A DNA stretch of 24,872 nucleotides from Sulfurimonas sp. (GTDB lineage Bacteria > Campylobacterota > Campylobacteria > Campylobacterales > Sulfurimonadaceae). Numbering within the stretch: position 1 is the first letter of the stretch; every line of letters starts with the position of its first letter. Positions 16,045 to 22,709 of this stretch are shown piece by piece. The stretch lies in contig JAMOMX010000416.1 in the NCBI GenBank assembly GCA_027066935.1, forward strand, positions 1 to 24,872, given 5' to 3'. A program made the translations under genes and the position numbers. The notes under the pieces were generated by a model. That model was not told the origin of the DNA. It did no database searches and saw only the letters and a program-made list of their open reading frames with translations.

Positions 16045-16050
16045 TTAATA

Positions 16051-17844
16051 TTATCCTATTACAGCTACTACTTGACTTTCAACTACTTTATCATTAGTAG
16101 CTACATTGATTGACTTTATCACTCCACCTTTTGGCGCAACAACATCTATCTCCATTTTCATAGATTCTAAAATTAAAATCACATCACCCTCATTCACACT
16201 TTGTCCTGGATTCATAATTATTTTCCAAACACTACCTGGAAGAAGAGCTTTTATCTCTAGGTCATTACCAGAAGAGGTTTGAACTGGTGCAACGGATGCA
16301 CTCTCTCCATTTACTTCTGTTACTTGTATATCTGCATTACCCTCTGCAACTTGAACACTAAACTTTTGACCATCTACTACTACTGTATAATTTCCATTGC
16401 CCATACTTGAACTTCCTTCACAATCTTTTTTCATTTCTGATATTTTTCTAATATTTAATTCGCCTTCCCCTTTAAGAAAAGCGATACCTTTATCTTGACA
16501 TGCTGCTACAATAAAAATATTTTCTTCACTAATTTCTAAATTTTCTTTTTTTAATTCATCTATTGCGTGTTGAAGAGATTTTGTTTCATCTGCATTTGCT
16601 ATATCAATAGCATTTTGAGTTGTTGGCTCTAAGCCTAGTTTTTCTGACGCAATTTTAATAATTTCTGGGTCAGGTGCAACTGGAGTTTTTCCAAAATAAC
16701 CAAGTACCATCCTTCCATAACCTGGTGCAATAGCTTTCCAGGGTCCCTGCATTACATTATTAAGCGCTTGTTGAAAGTAAAACTGTGAAACTGGAGTTAC
16801 TGATGTACCATAACCACCTTTTTCAACAACCTCTGTCATAGCTGCAATAACCTCTGGAAATTTATCTAAAATATCATTATCACGCATCATTTGAGTATTT
16901 GCAGTAAGCGCACCACCTGGCATTGGTGAAAATGGAATCACTGGAGAAACCATAGTCGCTTCTGGTGGTACAAAGTAGTCACTTAAACAGTTTTGAAGTT
17001 CTTTCTCATAAGTAAGAACCTTTTCAATCTCTAAACCACCAAGATCAAAATTCATACCCTTAGTTGCATGAAGCATAGTTAAGATATCTGGTTGAGAAGT
17101 TCCACCACTTACAGGAGCAGCAGCCATATCAATACCATCAATACCCGCATCAAGTGCTGCCATATAAGCAGCAACAGATACACCAGCAGTTTCATGAGTG
17201 TGTAAACGAAGATGAGTATCTTCACCAATTAATTTTCTAGCCATTACTATAGTTTCGTGTACTTTTTGAGGATTTGAGGTTCCAGAAGCATCTTTAAAAC
17301 AGATACTATCATAAGGTATACCGCTGTCTAAAATTTCACGAAGAGTTTTTTCATAAAAATCTACACCATGTGCGCCATGACATCCTGGTGGTAAATCCAT
17401 CATAGTTACAACAACTTCATGCTTAAGACCATAATGAGTGATTCTCTCCCCTGAGTACTTTAAGTTTTCAACATCATTTAAAGCATCAAAGTTACGAATG
17501 GTTGTAGTTCCATGTTTTTTAAATAGTTTTGCATGTAAATCTATTAGCTCTTTTGAACCAGTATCAAGCATTACTGTGTTAACACCACGAGCTAATGTTT
17601 GAAGATTTGCATCAGGACCAACAATTTTACGAAACTTGTCCATCATATCAAAAGCATCTTCTCTTAAGTAAAAATATAGAGATTGAAATCTAGCACCTCC
17701 GCCAAATTCAAAATGATTTATACCAGCTGTTTTTGCAGCTTCTACTGCTGGAAAAAAGTCATCCATAAGTACACGACCACCATAAACTGATTGGAAGCCA
17801 TCTCTAAAAGTTGTATCCATTATATCTATAAATTTTTTAGCCAT
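16051..17844 (-). CDS. oadA: Oxaloacetate decarboxylase alpha / pyruvate carboxylase B-type biotin protein
   Basis: A 597-residue protein with an N-terminal carboxyltransferase domain (about 1-300), a PYC_OADA domain (about 310-470) and a C-terminal biotinyl domain (about 525-597). Active-site features are DTTFRDGFQS (10-19), carboxylated Lys184 in CFKDASG and metal ligands His215 and His217 in LHTHETAG. The biotinylated Lys is 563 in ESMKMEI. A Ser/Gly/Val-rich linker precedes the biotinyl domain. It transfers CO2 from oxaloacetate to biotin for OadB to release, or the reverse in a pyruvate carboxylase. The flanking oadG and oadB favour the sodium-pump role. The motifs read RDGFQS and GGGARFQ where the usual family has RDAHQS and GGATFD. 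AAGGA lies ahead of the ATG. Confidence 0.92.
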   Translation of the reverse strand: MAKKFIDIMDTTFRDGFQSVYGGRVLMDDFFPAVEAAKTAGINHFEFGGGARFQSLYFYLREDAFDMMDKFRKIVGPDANLQTLARGVNTVMLDTGSKELIDLHAKLFKKHGTTTIRNFDALNDVENLKYSGERITHYGLKHEVVVTMMDLPPGCHGAHGVDFYEKTLREILDSGIPYDSICFKDASGTSNPQKVHETIVMARKLIGEDTHLRLHTHETAGVSVAAYMAALDAGIDGIDMAAAPVSGGTSQPDILTMLHATKGMNFDLGGLEIEKVLTYEKELQNCLSDYFVPPEATMVSPVIPFSPMPGGALTANTQMMRDNDILDKFPEVIAAMTEVVEKGGYGTSVTPVSQFYFQQALNNVMQGPWKAIAPGYGRMVLGYFGKTPVAPDPEIIKIASEKLGLEPTTQNAIDIANADETKSLQHAIDELKKENLEISEENIFIVAACQDKGIAFLKGEGELNIRKISEMKKDCEGSSSMGNGNYTVVVDGQKFSVQVAEGNADIQVTEVNGESASVAPVQTSSGNDLEIKALLPGSVWKIIMNPGQSVNEGDVILILESMKMEIDVVAPKGGVIKSINVATNDKVVESQVVAVIG

Positions 17845-17852
17845 TTTAATCC

Positions 17853-18095
17853 TTAACTTTGTCTGTGATGAGTGATTGCAGCAATAATTGCAGCAATAGA
17901 TTTTTTATTGTCTTTTCTAGCACTAGCTTCTGGTGCAGATGTAACTGCATTACCAACTTGTGGCTCTGGAAAAAATTTATGAACGATTATTGACATTAAA
18001 TTAATCATCAATATCAATATAACTAAGAATACAAAAACAGTTGCCATCCCTAGACCCATAAATTTAAATCCCTCAAAAATGAGATTAGATTCCAT
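17853..18095 (-). CDS. oadG: Oxaloacetate decarboxylase, gamma subunit
   Basis: An 80-residue protein with one membrane helix (about residues 10-35: FKFMGLGMATVFVFLVILI then LMINLM) and a soluble tail (FFPEP, then an Ala/Ser/Lys-rich stretch ending AAITHHRQS). The MGLGMATVFVFL opening and the His-containing C-terminus, which may bind Zn2+, are typical of OadG, which anchors OadA to OadB. I take the ATG at 18095, because AAAGG lies 6 bases before it; a TTG two codons upstream would place the ribosome site too close. It leads the oad operon: oadA begins 8 bases after its stop codon. Confidence 0.85.
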   Translation of the reverse strand: MESNLIFEGFKFMGLGMATVFVFLVILILMINLMSIIVHKFFPEPQVGNAVTSAPEASARKDNKKSIAAIIAAITHHRQS

Positions 18096-18126
18096 AATCA
18101 ACCTTTATAGTATATATTTTCACGCA

Positions 18127-18132
18127 ATTATA
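18127..18132 (-). promoter_or_regulatory. Candidate -10 box for the oadGAB operon
   Basis: TATAAT on the minus strand, about 31 bases before the oadG ATG. A start roughly 7 bases downstream gives a leader of about 25 bases carrying the AAAGG site. Upstream sequence is AT-rich with T/A tracts, as usual in this phylum; no clear -35 box is visible. Confidence 0.45.
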
Positions 18133-18301
18133 TACTAAAGCTGTTTAAAAACACTTTTATCTTTTTTTATACAACTAAAATACTCAATCTGTTACTTTTT
18201 GTGCACTAATTAAAACTTCTAAATAAGAGTGGATAAATAACTTAATAAAAGAGAAAGATTATTTAAGATAAAATTTGAAACTTAAGCTTGGTGGAGATGT
18301 T

Positions 18302-18604
18302 ATGATTGCTGGAATGTTTGAACAAGAATTTGTTGCATATATAATTTTTGGACTAATGCTAAATTTTTTATTTTCGATACTATTTGGTCTTTACTTAACA
18401 AAAAATATTGGTTTAGAAGAGATGATTAGATCAAAAGGTGAAAAACAACAATCTGTATTGATAAGCCTAAGTCTTTTTATCCCTTTTGCAAAAATGTTAA
18501 TAACACTTTATAGAGTAGCAATTTTACAAATTTACTTTTTAAACAAAGGGTATTCTCATAAAGAGTTTTGGATATATATTACTCATGCACAAAAACAAAA
18601 CTAA
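18302..18604 (+). CDS. Small membrane protein, unknown function
   Basis: A 100-residue protein (MIAGMFEQEFVAYIIFGLML...) with a hydrophobic N-terminal segment (about 8-32), a charged loop with GLEEMIRSKGEKQQ, a second hydrophobic segment (about 52-80) and a polar tail ending THAQKQN. I chose the ATG at 18302, not the upstream in-frame TTG, because GGAG lies 5 bases before it. It is transcribed divergently from oadG and shares the intergenic region, but nothing in the sequence links it to sodium pumping. I do not recognise the family. Confidence 0.6.
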   Translation: MIAGMFEQEFVAYIIFGLMLNFLFSILFGLYLTKNIGLEEMIRSKGEKQQSVLISLSLFIPFAKMLITLYRVAILQIYFLNKGYSHKEFWIYITHAQKQN

Positions 18605-18673
18605 TCTTATTACAGTTTCAGCTGTAACAGTAAAAAAATAGTTAAATCATATCAATTTAATAGTTTATAATGT

Positions 18674-18679
18674 TATAAT
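18674..18679 (+). promoter_or_regulatory. Candidate -10 box placed for a leaderless transcript
   Basis: A perfect TATAAT ends 6 bases before the ATG at 18686; another overlaps just upstream at 18666-18671. With a transcription start 6-7 bases after the box, the mRNA would begin at or next to the AUG. No Shine-Dalgarno sequence is present. Confidence 0.4.
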
Positions 18680-18685
18680 AAAACC

Positions 18686-18850
18686 ATGAATGATTACAAG
18701 TTAAAACTAACACTTAGTATACTAGCCGGCGTAGTATTTTCTTTTTTATTTATTATACTAGCGTTTGTGCTTCCCTTGGAAAAAAAGCAAATCCAAAAAA
18801 AAGCAAATCAAAATTTACTTGAAAAAATTTCTGGTAATTTGAAAAAATAA
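18686..18850 (+). CDS. 54-residue single-helix membrane protein, unknown
   Basis: A short open frame reading MNDYKLKLTLSILAGVVFSF, then LFIILAFVLPLEKKQIQKKA, then a Lys-rich amphipathic tail ending ISGNLKK. It has one membrane helix (about residues 9-30) and a basic C-terminus. It fills most of the gap between the 100-residue membrane protein and the convergent gene, ending 1 base before that gene's stop codon. There is no ribosome site; perfect -10 boxes sit just upstream. The helix plus charged extension also resembles the start of a membrane sensor or chemoreceptor, so a truncated remnant is possible. Coding status is uncertain. Confidence 0.5.
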   Translation: MNDYKLKLTLSILAGVVFSFLFIILAFVLPLEKKQIQKKANQNLLEKISGNLKK

Positions 18851-18873
18851 ATTAAAAAGTTTTCTTTATTTTT
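18843..18873. terminator. Possible two-way A/T hairpin terminator
   Basis: AAAAATAAA (18843-18851) pairs perfectly with TTTATTTTT (18865-18873) around a 13-base loop. It spans the adjacent stop codons of two convergent genes and has an A-run on one side and a T-run on the other, so it could work in either direction. The stem contains no G-C pair and is weak. Confidence 0.3.
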
Positions 18874-19358
18874 ATAATAGAAAGTGTATTATATGCATAC
18901 TCTGGATTTAATTTAAAGGCACAAGCATTTAGTGCTTTTACACAATCCTCTAAGTGGTCTAAGTCATCATGTTTTGTAAGTAAATCATTTAATAATACTT
19001 GAGCATCTTTTATATGTAAGTTTCTAACTACGCCTAGATTTTTATGTGCTAAATCACGCAGTTCTATAAGTTTATTTTTTTTATCCTTATTTTTTCGTAT
19101 ATTATGTATTAAATTTTTAAAAACATCACTAGCTTTAAAAATTTGAGTTATATAATCTTCTGTCAGCTGAATAATCAACTCTTCTTCTAAGCCAAGTTCA
19201 TTTTCAGCCTCAGTTACACTATATATATAATTTGAAAGTTTTGAATTATCAAAACGATTTTTAAATACATCATCGCATATCTCTTGTGCATATTCTAAGA
19301 CAATTTCTATCTTTTTTTCTTTTGAAAGATCTGAATCAATATTTAATTTACCAAGCAT
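18852..19358 (-). CDS. Helical cytoplasmic protein with a possible Hpt-like motif
   Basis: A 168-residue, largely helical, soluble protein with no signal or membrane segment. Residues 97-118 (KLIELRDLAHKNLGVVRNLH in outline) resemble the phospho-accepting helix of histidine phosphotransfer (Hpt) domains, in which His is followed by x-L-K-G-x-x-x-N-x-G; here His105 is followed by KNLGVVRNL. The remainder forms amphipathic helices, and DDLDHLEDCVKALNACAFKL may be the last one. If real, this would be a free-standing Hpt-like relay protein. The match is short and judged by eye; 'hypothetical protein' is the safe name. GGA lies about 7 bases before the ATG. It is a separate unit downstream of htpG. 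Confidence 0.75.
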   Translation of the reverse strand: MLGKLNIDSDLSKEKKIEIVLEYAQEICDDVFKNRFDNSKLSNYIYSVTEAENELGLEEELIIQLTEDYITQIFKASDVFKNLIHNIRKNKDKKNKLIELRDLAHKNLGVVRNLHIKDAQVLLNDLLTKHDDLDHLEDCVKALNACAFKLNPEYAYNTLSIIKIKKTF

Positions 19359-19441
19359 TATTTTCCATTAATTAATTTAATATAAAGTAACACATATAGA
19401 ATCTTTGTCTTATTAAAATCACATTATTAAAATAATATTAT

Positions 19442-19468
19442 ATACGAGTGCTACTAAAACACTCATAT
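19442..19468. terminator. Candidate terminator downstream of htpG
   Basis: ATACGAGTG (19442-19450) pairs with CACTCATAT (19460-19468), a 9-base stem with one G-U pair and a 9-base loop. It begins 9 bases beyond the htpG stop codon. A T-run follows the stem on the plus strand; on the minus strand the following bases are AT-rich but not a clean T-run. Confidence 0.45.
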
Positions 19469-19477
19469 TTTTCACTG

Positions 19478-21370
19478 CTATATAGCCTTAGTTATTATTC
19501 TATTTAAGCGAGATATAAATTCAGCCGTATTATCTAACTCTTTACCATCAAATAATTTTGCTTGATCTAAAAGAACATGAGCAGCATCTTCTATTAAATT
19601 TTGATCAGCACAATCTTTTAGCTTAATCAAAAGCTCATGTTTTGGATTTATTTGTAAAATAGGAGCTGGAGCTGGAGCACCTGTATCTTGTCCCATCTGT
19701 TTCATCATCTGAGCCATCATATAAGCTGGATCTTCCTTATCTTCTTTTAATTTAACAGGGGAATCAACTAAATCAAAAGTGGTCTCAACTGATTTAACAG
19801 CATCTCCCAATACATCTTTAAACTCTTTTGCAAGTCCCTCATAAGTTTTTGCAACTTCCTCTTCAGCTTCTTTCTCTTCCTCTGTTTCTTCAAATTTAGC
19901 ATCAGCAACTGGAACTAATTTATACTCTTTATATTCAGTTACCATTGGAAAAATAATAGTATCCACTTCTTCATTTAATACTAAAACATCAATTCCACGA
20001 GATTTAAATCTCTCTAGCGCAGGAGAAGATTTGAGCATTGCTAATGAAGTTTTACCAGCTATATAATAGATCTCTTTTTTCTCTTCATCAACATTTTTAA
20101 CAAAATCTTCTATCATAACAGTTTCACTAGAGTTAAGAGTATTAAACTGCATAAGTTCTAAAATCTTTTCTCTATTTTCAAAGTCATTATAAAGACCCTC
20201 TTTTAGTACATTTCCAAATTCAGAGTAAAAAGTATTATATTTTTCTTTATCTTTTTTAGACATTTTTGAAAGTTCTGAAAGAACTTTTTTAATAGATGTT
20301 TTTTTGATTTTATCCATAATCGGATTTGATTGTAAAATCTCACGAGATACATTTAAAGGAAGATCTTTAGAATCAATAACACCTCGTAAAAATCTTAAAT
20401 AGGTTGGCATTAACTCTTTTTCATCATCGGTGATAAATACACGATTAATATACAATTTAATACCTGTTTGATAATCAACTCTATATATATCCATAGGAGC
20501 TTTACTTGGGATATAAAAAAGTGTAGTATATTCAACTGCACCCTCAGCTTTGTTGTGAATCCAAGTTAATGGTTCTTCAGATGAATGTGCAATAGAGCTA
20601 TAAAAATCTTTATACTCATCATCACTTATATCTTTTTTAGGGATACTCCAAAGTGCATTTGCTTTATTTATTTGCACATTTTCTATCTCTGTTTTTGATG
20701 GTTCAATCTCTTTTCCATCATCATCAGTAACAGCAGGAATATGTTTCTCTTTATCCATAAAAATTGCAAAAGGGATATGGTTTGAGTATTTTTTAATAAT
20801 TGATTCTATTCTATAATCTTCTAAAAACTCATCTGCATCATCTTTAAGGTGCATAACTATAGTTGTACCATGACCATCCATAGTTGTGTTTTCTAGCTCA
20901 AATGAGCCATCACCTGTACTTGTCCATAAAAAAGCCTGATCCTCTCCTGCTTTTTTAGTTGTAACTTCTACTTTATCTGCAACCATAAAACAGGCATAAA
21001 AACCAACACCAAATTGACCAATTAGGTTGGAATCTTCTTTTTGATCACCAGTTAAATTCTCTAAAAATGCTTTTGTACCTGATTTTGCGATAGTACCAAG
21101 ATTGTTCATTAAATCTTCTTCATTCATACCGATACCAGAATCTTTAATTGTTAAAGTTTTTGTCTCTTTATTTACAACTATATCTATACGAGGTGCAAAA
21201 GTCACCTCTTTATATTTTTGCTCAGTTAAAACTAACATATTTAATTTATCAAGTGCATCTGATGCATTTGAAACCAACTCTCGTAGAAAAATCTCTTTGT
21301 TTGAATATAGTGAATGAATCATAAGATTCAGAATTTGATTTGCTTCTGTTTGAAACTGATGTTTTGCCAT
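19478..21370 (-). CDS. htpG: Molecular chaperone HtpG (bacterial Hsp90)
   Basis: A 630-residue Hsp90 homologue, the normal bacterial length. The GHKL ATPase domain shows FLRELVSNASDALDKL (28-43, with catalytic Glu31 and metal-site Asn35), KDSGIGM (76-82), GTIAKSGTKAF (92-102, the ATP lid) and IGQFGVGFYACFMVA (117-131). The middle domain has LPLNVSREILQ with the conserved Arg that contacts the ATP gamma-phosphate. The C-terminal dimer domain follows an acidic, Glu-rich segment (EETEEEKEAEEEVAK). It refolds or stabilises client proteins in the cytoplasm under heat or other stress. AAGGA lies 9 bases before the ATG. It appears monocistronic, with a small palindrome in its upstream region and a hairpin after its stop. 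Confidence 0.96.
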   Translation of the reverse strand: MAKHQFQTEANQILNLMIHSLYSNKEIFLRELVSNASDALDKLNMLVLTEQKYKEVTFAPRIDIVVNKETKTLTIKDSGIGMNEEDLMNNLGTIAKSGTKAFLENLTGDQKEDSNLIGQFGVGFYACFMVADKVEVTTKKAGEDQAFLWTSTGDGSFELENTTMDGHGTTIVMHLKDDADEFLEDYRIESIIKKYSNHIPFAIFMDKEKHIPAVTDDDGKEIEPSKTEIENVQINKANALWSIPKKDISDDEYKDFYSSIAHSSEEPLTWIHNKAEGAVEYTTLFYIPSKAPMDIYRVDYQTGIKLYINRVFITDDEKELMPTYLRFLRGVIDSKDLPLNVSREILQSNPIMDKIKKTSIKKVLSELSKMSKKDKEKYNTFYSEFGNVLKEGLYNDFENREKILELMQFNTLNSSETVMIEDFVKNVDEEKKEIYYIAGKTSLAMLKSSPALERFKSRGIDVLVLNEEVDTIIFPMVTEYKEYKLVPVADAKFEETEEEKEAEEEVAKTYEGLAKEFKDVLGDAVKSVETTFDLVDSPVKLKEDKEDPAYMMAQMMKQMGQDTGAPAPAPILQINPKHELLIKLKDCADQNLIEDAAHVLLDQAKLFDGKELDNTAEFISRLNRIITKAI

Positions 21371-21447
21371 CTTTAAAATCCTTGTATTAATAATTTATCG
21401 TTATCTTAGCAAAAAAAAGTTAATACTGTTATCTTTATCAACTTATC

Positions 21448-21464
21448 TTAGTCTTGTAGACTAA
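21448..21464. promoter_or_regulatory. Palindrome in the htpG upstream region, possible operator
   Basis: TTAGTC-TTGTA-GACTAA, a perfect 6-bp inverted repeat with a 5-base spacer. It lies 78 bases upstream of htpG and 50 bases upstream of the divergent small gene. It does not match the CIRCE (HrcA) or HAIR (HspR) heat-shock operators. The function is a guess. Confidence 0.3.
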
Positions 21465-21501
21465 AGTTTATTTAGTGTGATTATAATTAACCTATTTTAG
21501 A

Positions 21502-21507
21502 TATAAT
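21502..21507 (+). promoter_or_regulatory. Candidate -10 box placed for a leaderless transcript
   Basis: A perfect TATAAT ends 6 bases before the ATG at 21514, the same spacing as the one ahead of the 54-residue gene at 18686. A second TATAAT lies at 21482-21487 and would give a leader of about 20 bases, but that leader has no Shine-Dalgarno sequence. Confidence 0.4.
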
Positions 21508-21513
21508 TTTTAG

Positions 21514-21825
21514 ATGAATAATGATTTTATTAATATGCTTGAACCTACACCAAAACTATACTCTAAAAAATGTAAGATAATTTCAGCCTTTATTTGGTTC
21601 TTTTTAAAATTTAGTATATATATAACTACTGTTTTGTCTTGGTATATATATGGTTATTTTATAGCTTTTTTTGTTCTAATATTAAGCTTTATTATTATAG
21701 GAATAATACGCTCAAAATTAAGGAACATAGCAATTCCAGCCTCACAACAAGAGTATCAATACAATGATAAAGGGATAGCGGATTGGTTTACAGCTAGAGA
21801 GATTTGTTTGGAAGAAAAAAAGTAA
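21514..21825 (+). CDS. Small membrane protein, unknown function
   Basis: A 103-residue protein with two adjacent hydrophobic helices (about 22-43 and 47-66, rich in Ile, Phe and Tyr) separated by a short YIYGY turn. A cytoplasmic-looking tail carries RSKLRNIAIPASQQEYQYND and ends in ADWFTAREICLEEKK. No known domain is recognised. There is no ribosome site; a TATAAT lies 6 bases before the ATG. The stop codon directly abuts the stop codon of the convergent cysQ gene with no base between. Confidence 0.65.
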   Translation: MNNDFINMLEPTPKLYSKKCKIISAFIWFFLKFSIYITTVLSWYIYGYFIAFFVLILSFIIIGIIRSKLRNIAIPASQQEYQYNDKGIADWFTAREICLEEKK

Positions 21826-22581
21826 CTACCTCACTACAAACCAAGGGTTTAGTAAATTTTCTTTATTATAAAGCAGTGGTTTATTGATTTCATATTGAAG
21901 CGTCATTTTGCCAGCTTCTCTAACTATAGCATCAGCAGCAGCAGTATCCCACTCCATAGTTGGTGCAAGTCTTGGGTAGATGTCGGCTACACCCTCTGCT
22001 ACCATACAAAGTTTTAATGAACTCCCCTTAGAGGTTTGCTCAATTACTTTAGCATCTAATGAGTTTATAAAAGATTGGGTTTCATCTGAGAGATGAGATA
22101 CAGAAGCTACTACTAATAATTTTTCTTTTTGATTAGTATTTATATGTAGTGGAAGTTGCTTATCATTTTTAAATGCTCCCTCATTTTTTTTAGCATAATA
22201 TATGTCATTTATTGCTGGTGCATATACTACGCCTAGAACTGGTTTATCATTATATATTAATGCTATATTTACAGTAAACTCCCCTGTTCGTTTAATAAAC
22301 TCTTTTGTTCCATCTATTGGGTCTATACACCAAAAATACTCCCAACCTCTTCTTTGCTCATACTTGATTTCTTTATTTTCTTCTGAAAGAATTGGAATCT
22401 CTGGATAAAGTTTTTCTAAAGCATCACAAATTATTTCATTTGCTTTTATATCAGCTTCTGTAAGAGGAGAGTTATCTTGTTTATACTCAATCTTAAAATC
22501 TTTTTTGTAAATCTTCATAATTGCATCACCTGCATCTATTGCAATTTTTTTTATATTTTCTATATCAATTTTTTCTAGCAT
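21826..22581 (-). CDS. cysQ: 3'(2'),5'-bisphosphate nucleotidase CysQ (inositol-phosphatase family)
   Basis: A 251-residue Mg2+-dependent phosphatase. It has ILSEEN (64-69), WCIDPIDGTKEF (84-95, the metal-binding DPxDGT motif) and a late EWDTAAADAI (WDxAA motif) that completes the lithium-sensitive phosphatase signature. CysQ breaks down 3'-phosphoadenosine 5'-phosphate from sulfate assimilation; other family members act on inositol phosphates, so the substrate is inferred. TKEF after DPIDG, and SPLTEAD (38-44), favour CysQ. I start at the ATG at 22581, which matches the family's N-terminus and has GGA 7 bases upstream; the open frame continues 15 codons further with no clear ribosome site. 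It appears to stand alone between a convergent small gene and the end of the adhesin gene. Confidence 0.87.
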   Translation of the reverse strand: MLEKIDIENIKKIAIDAGDAIMKIYKKDFKIEYKQDNSPLTEADIKANEIICDALEKLYPEIPILSEENKEIKYEQRRGWEYFWCIDPIDGTKEFIKRTGEFTVNIALIYNDKPVLGVVYAPAINDIYYAKKNEGAFKNDKQLPLHINTNQKEKLLVVASVSHLSDETQSFINSLDAKVIEQTSKGSSLKLCMVAEGVADIYPRLAPTMEWDTAAADAIVREAGKMTLQYEINKPLLYNKENLLNPWFVVR

Positions 22582-22643
22582 CCATACATCCGTTATTTCT
22601 ATTATATAAGTAATACCAATCCCCATTAAAAGGTAGGTATAAG

Positions 22644-22704
22644 AGGCTTCACCATTTTTAGCATAATATAATTATCACTTTATACTTAAAAAATGGCGAA
22701 GTCT
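22644..22704 (-). terminator. Hairpin just after the adhesin gene (terminator or repeat)
   Basis: AGGCTTCACCATTTTT (22644-22659) and the reverse complement of AGACTTCGCCATTTTT (22689-22704) form a 16-base stem with one G-U pair and one mismatch, around a loop of about 29 bases. In the direction of the adhesin gene it begins 6 bases after the stop codon. The outer TAGACTTC on the minus strand is also the first 8 bases of the palindrome at 210-255, so an old repeat insertion is possible. The T-run lies inside the stem, not after it. Confidence 0.45.
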
Positions 22705-22709
22705 AAATA

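Noticed and set aside
18275..18301. TTG start at 18275 for the small membrane protein
   Set aside because: The ATG at 18302 has GGAG at the correct distance; the TTG has no ribosome site.
18610..18627. Hairpin TTACAG-TTTCAG-CTGTAA after the 100-residue membrane protein gene
   Set aside because: Short stem followed by an A-run instead of a T-run on the plus strand; not convincing as a terminator and no other sign of function.
21448..21464. HspR (HAIR) or HrcA (CIRCE) heat-shock operator upstream of htpG
   Set aside because: The arms and spacer length do not match either consensus; kept only as an unnamed palindrome.
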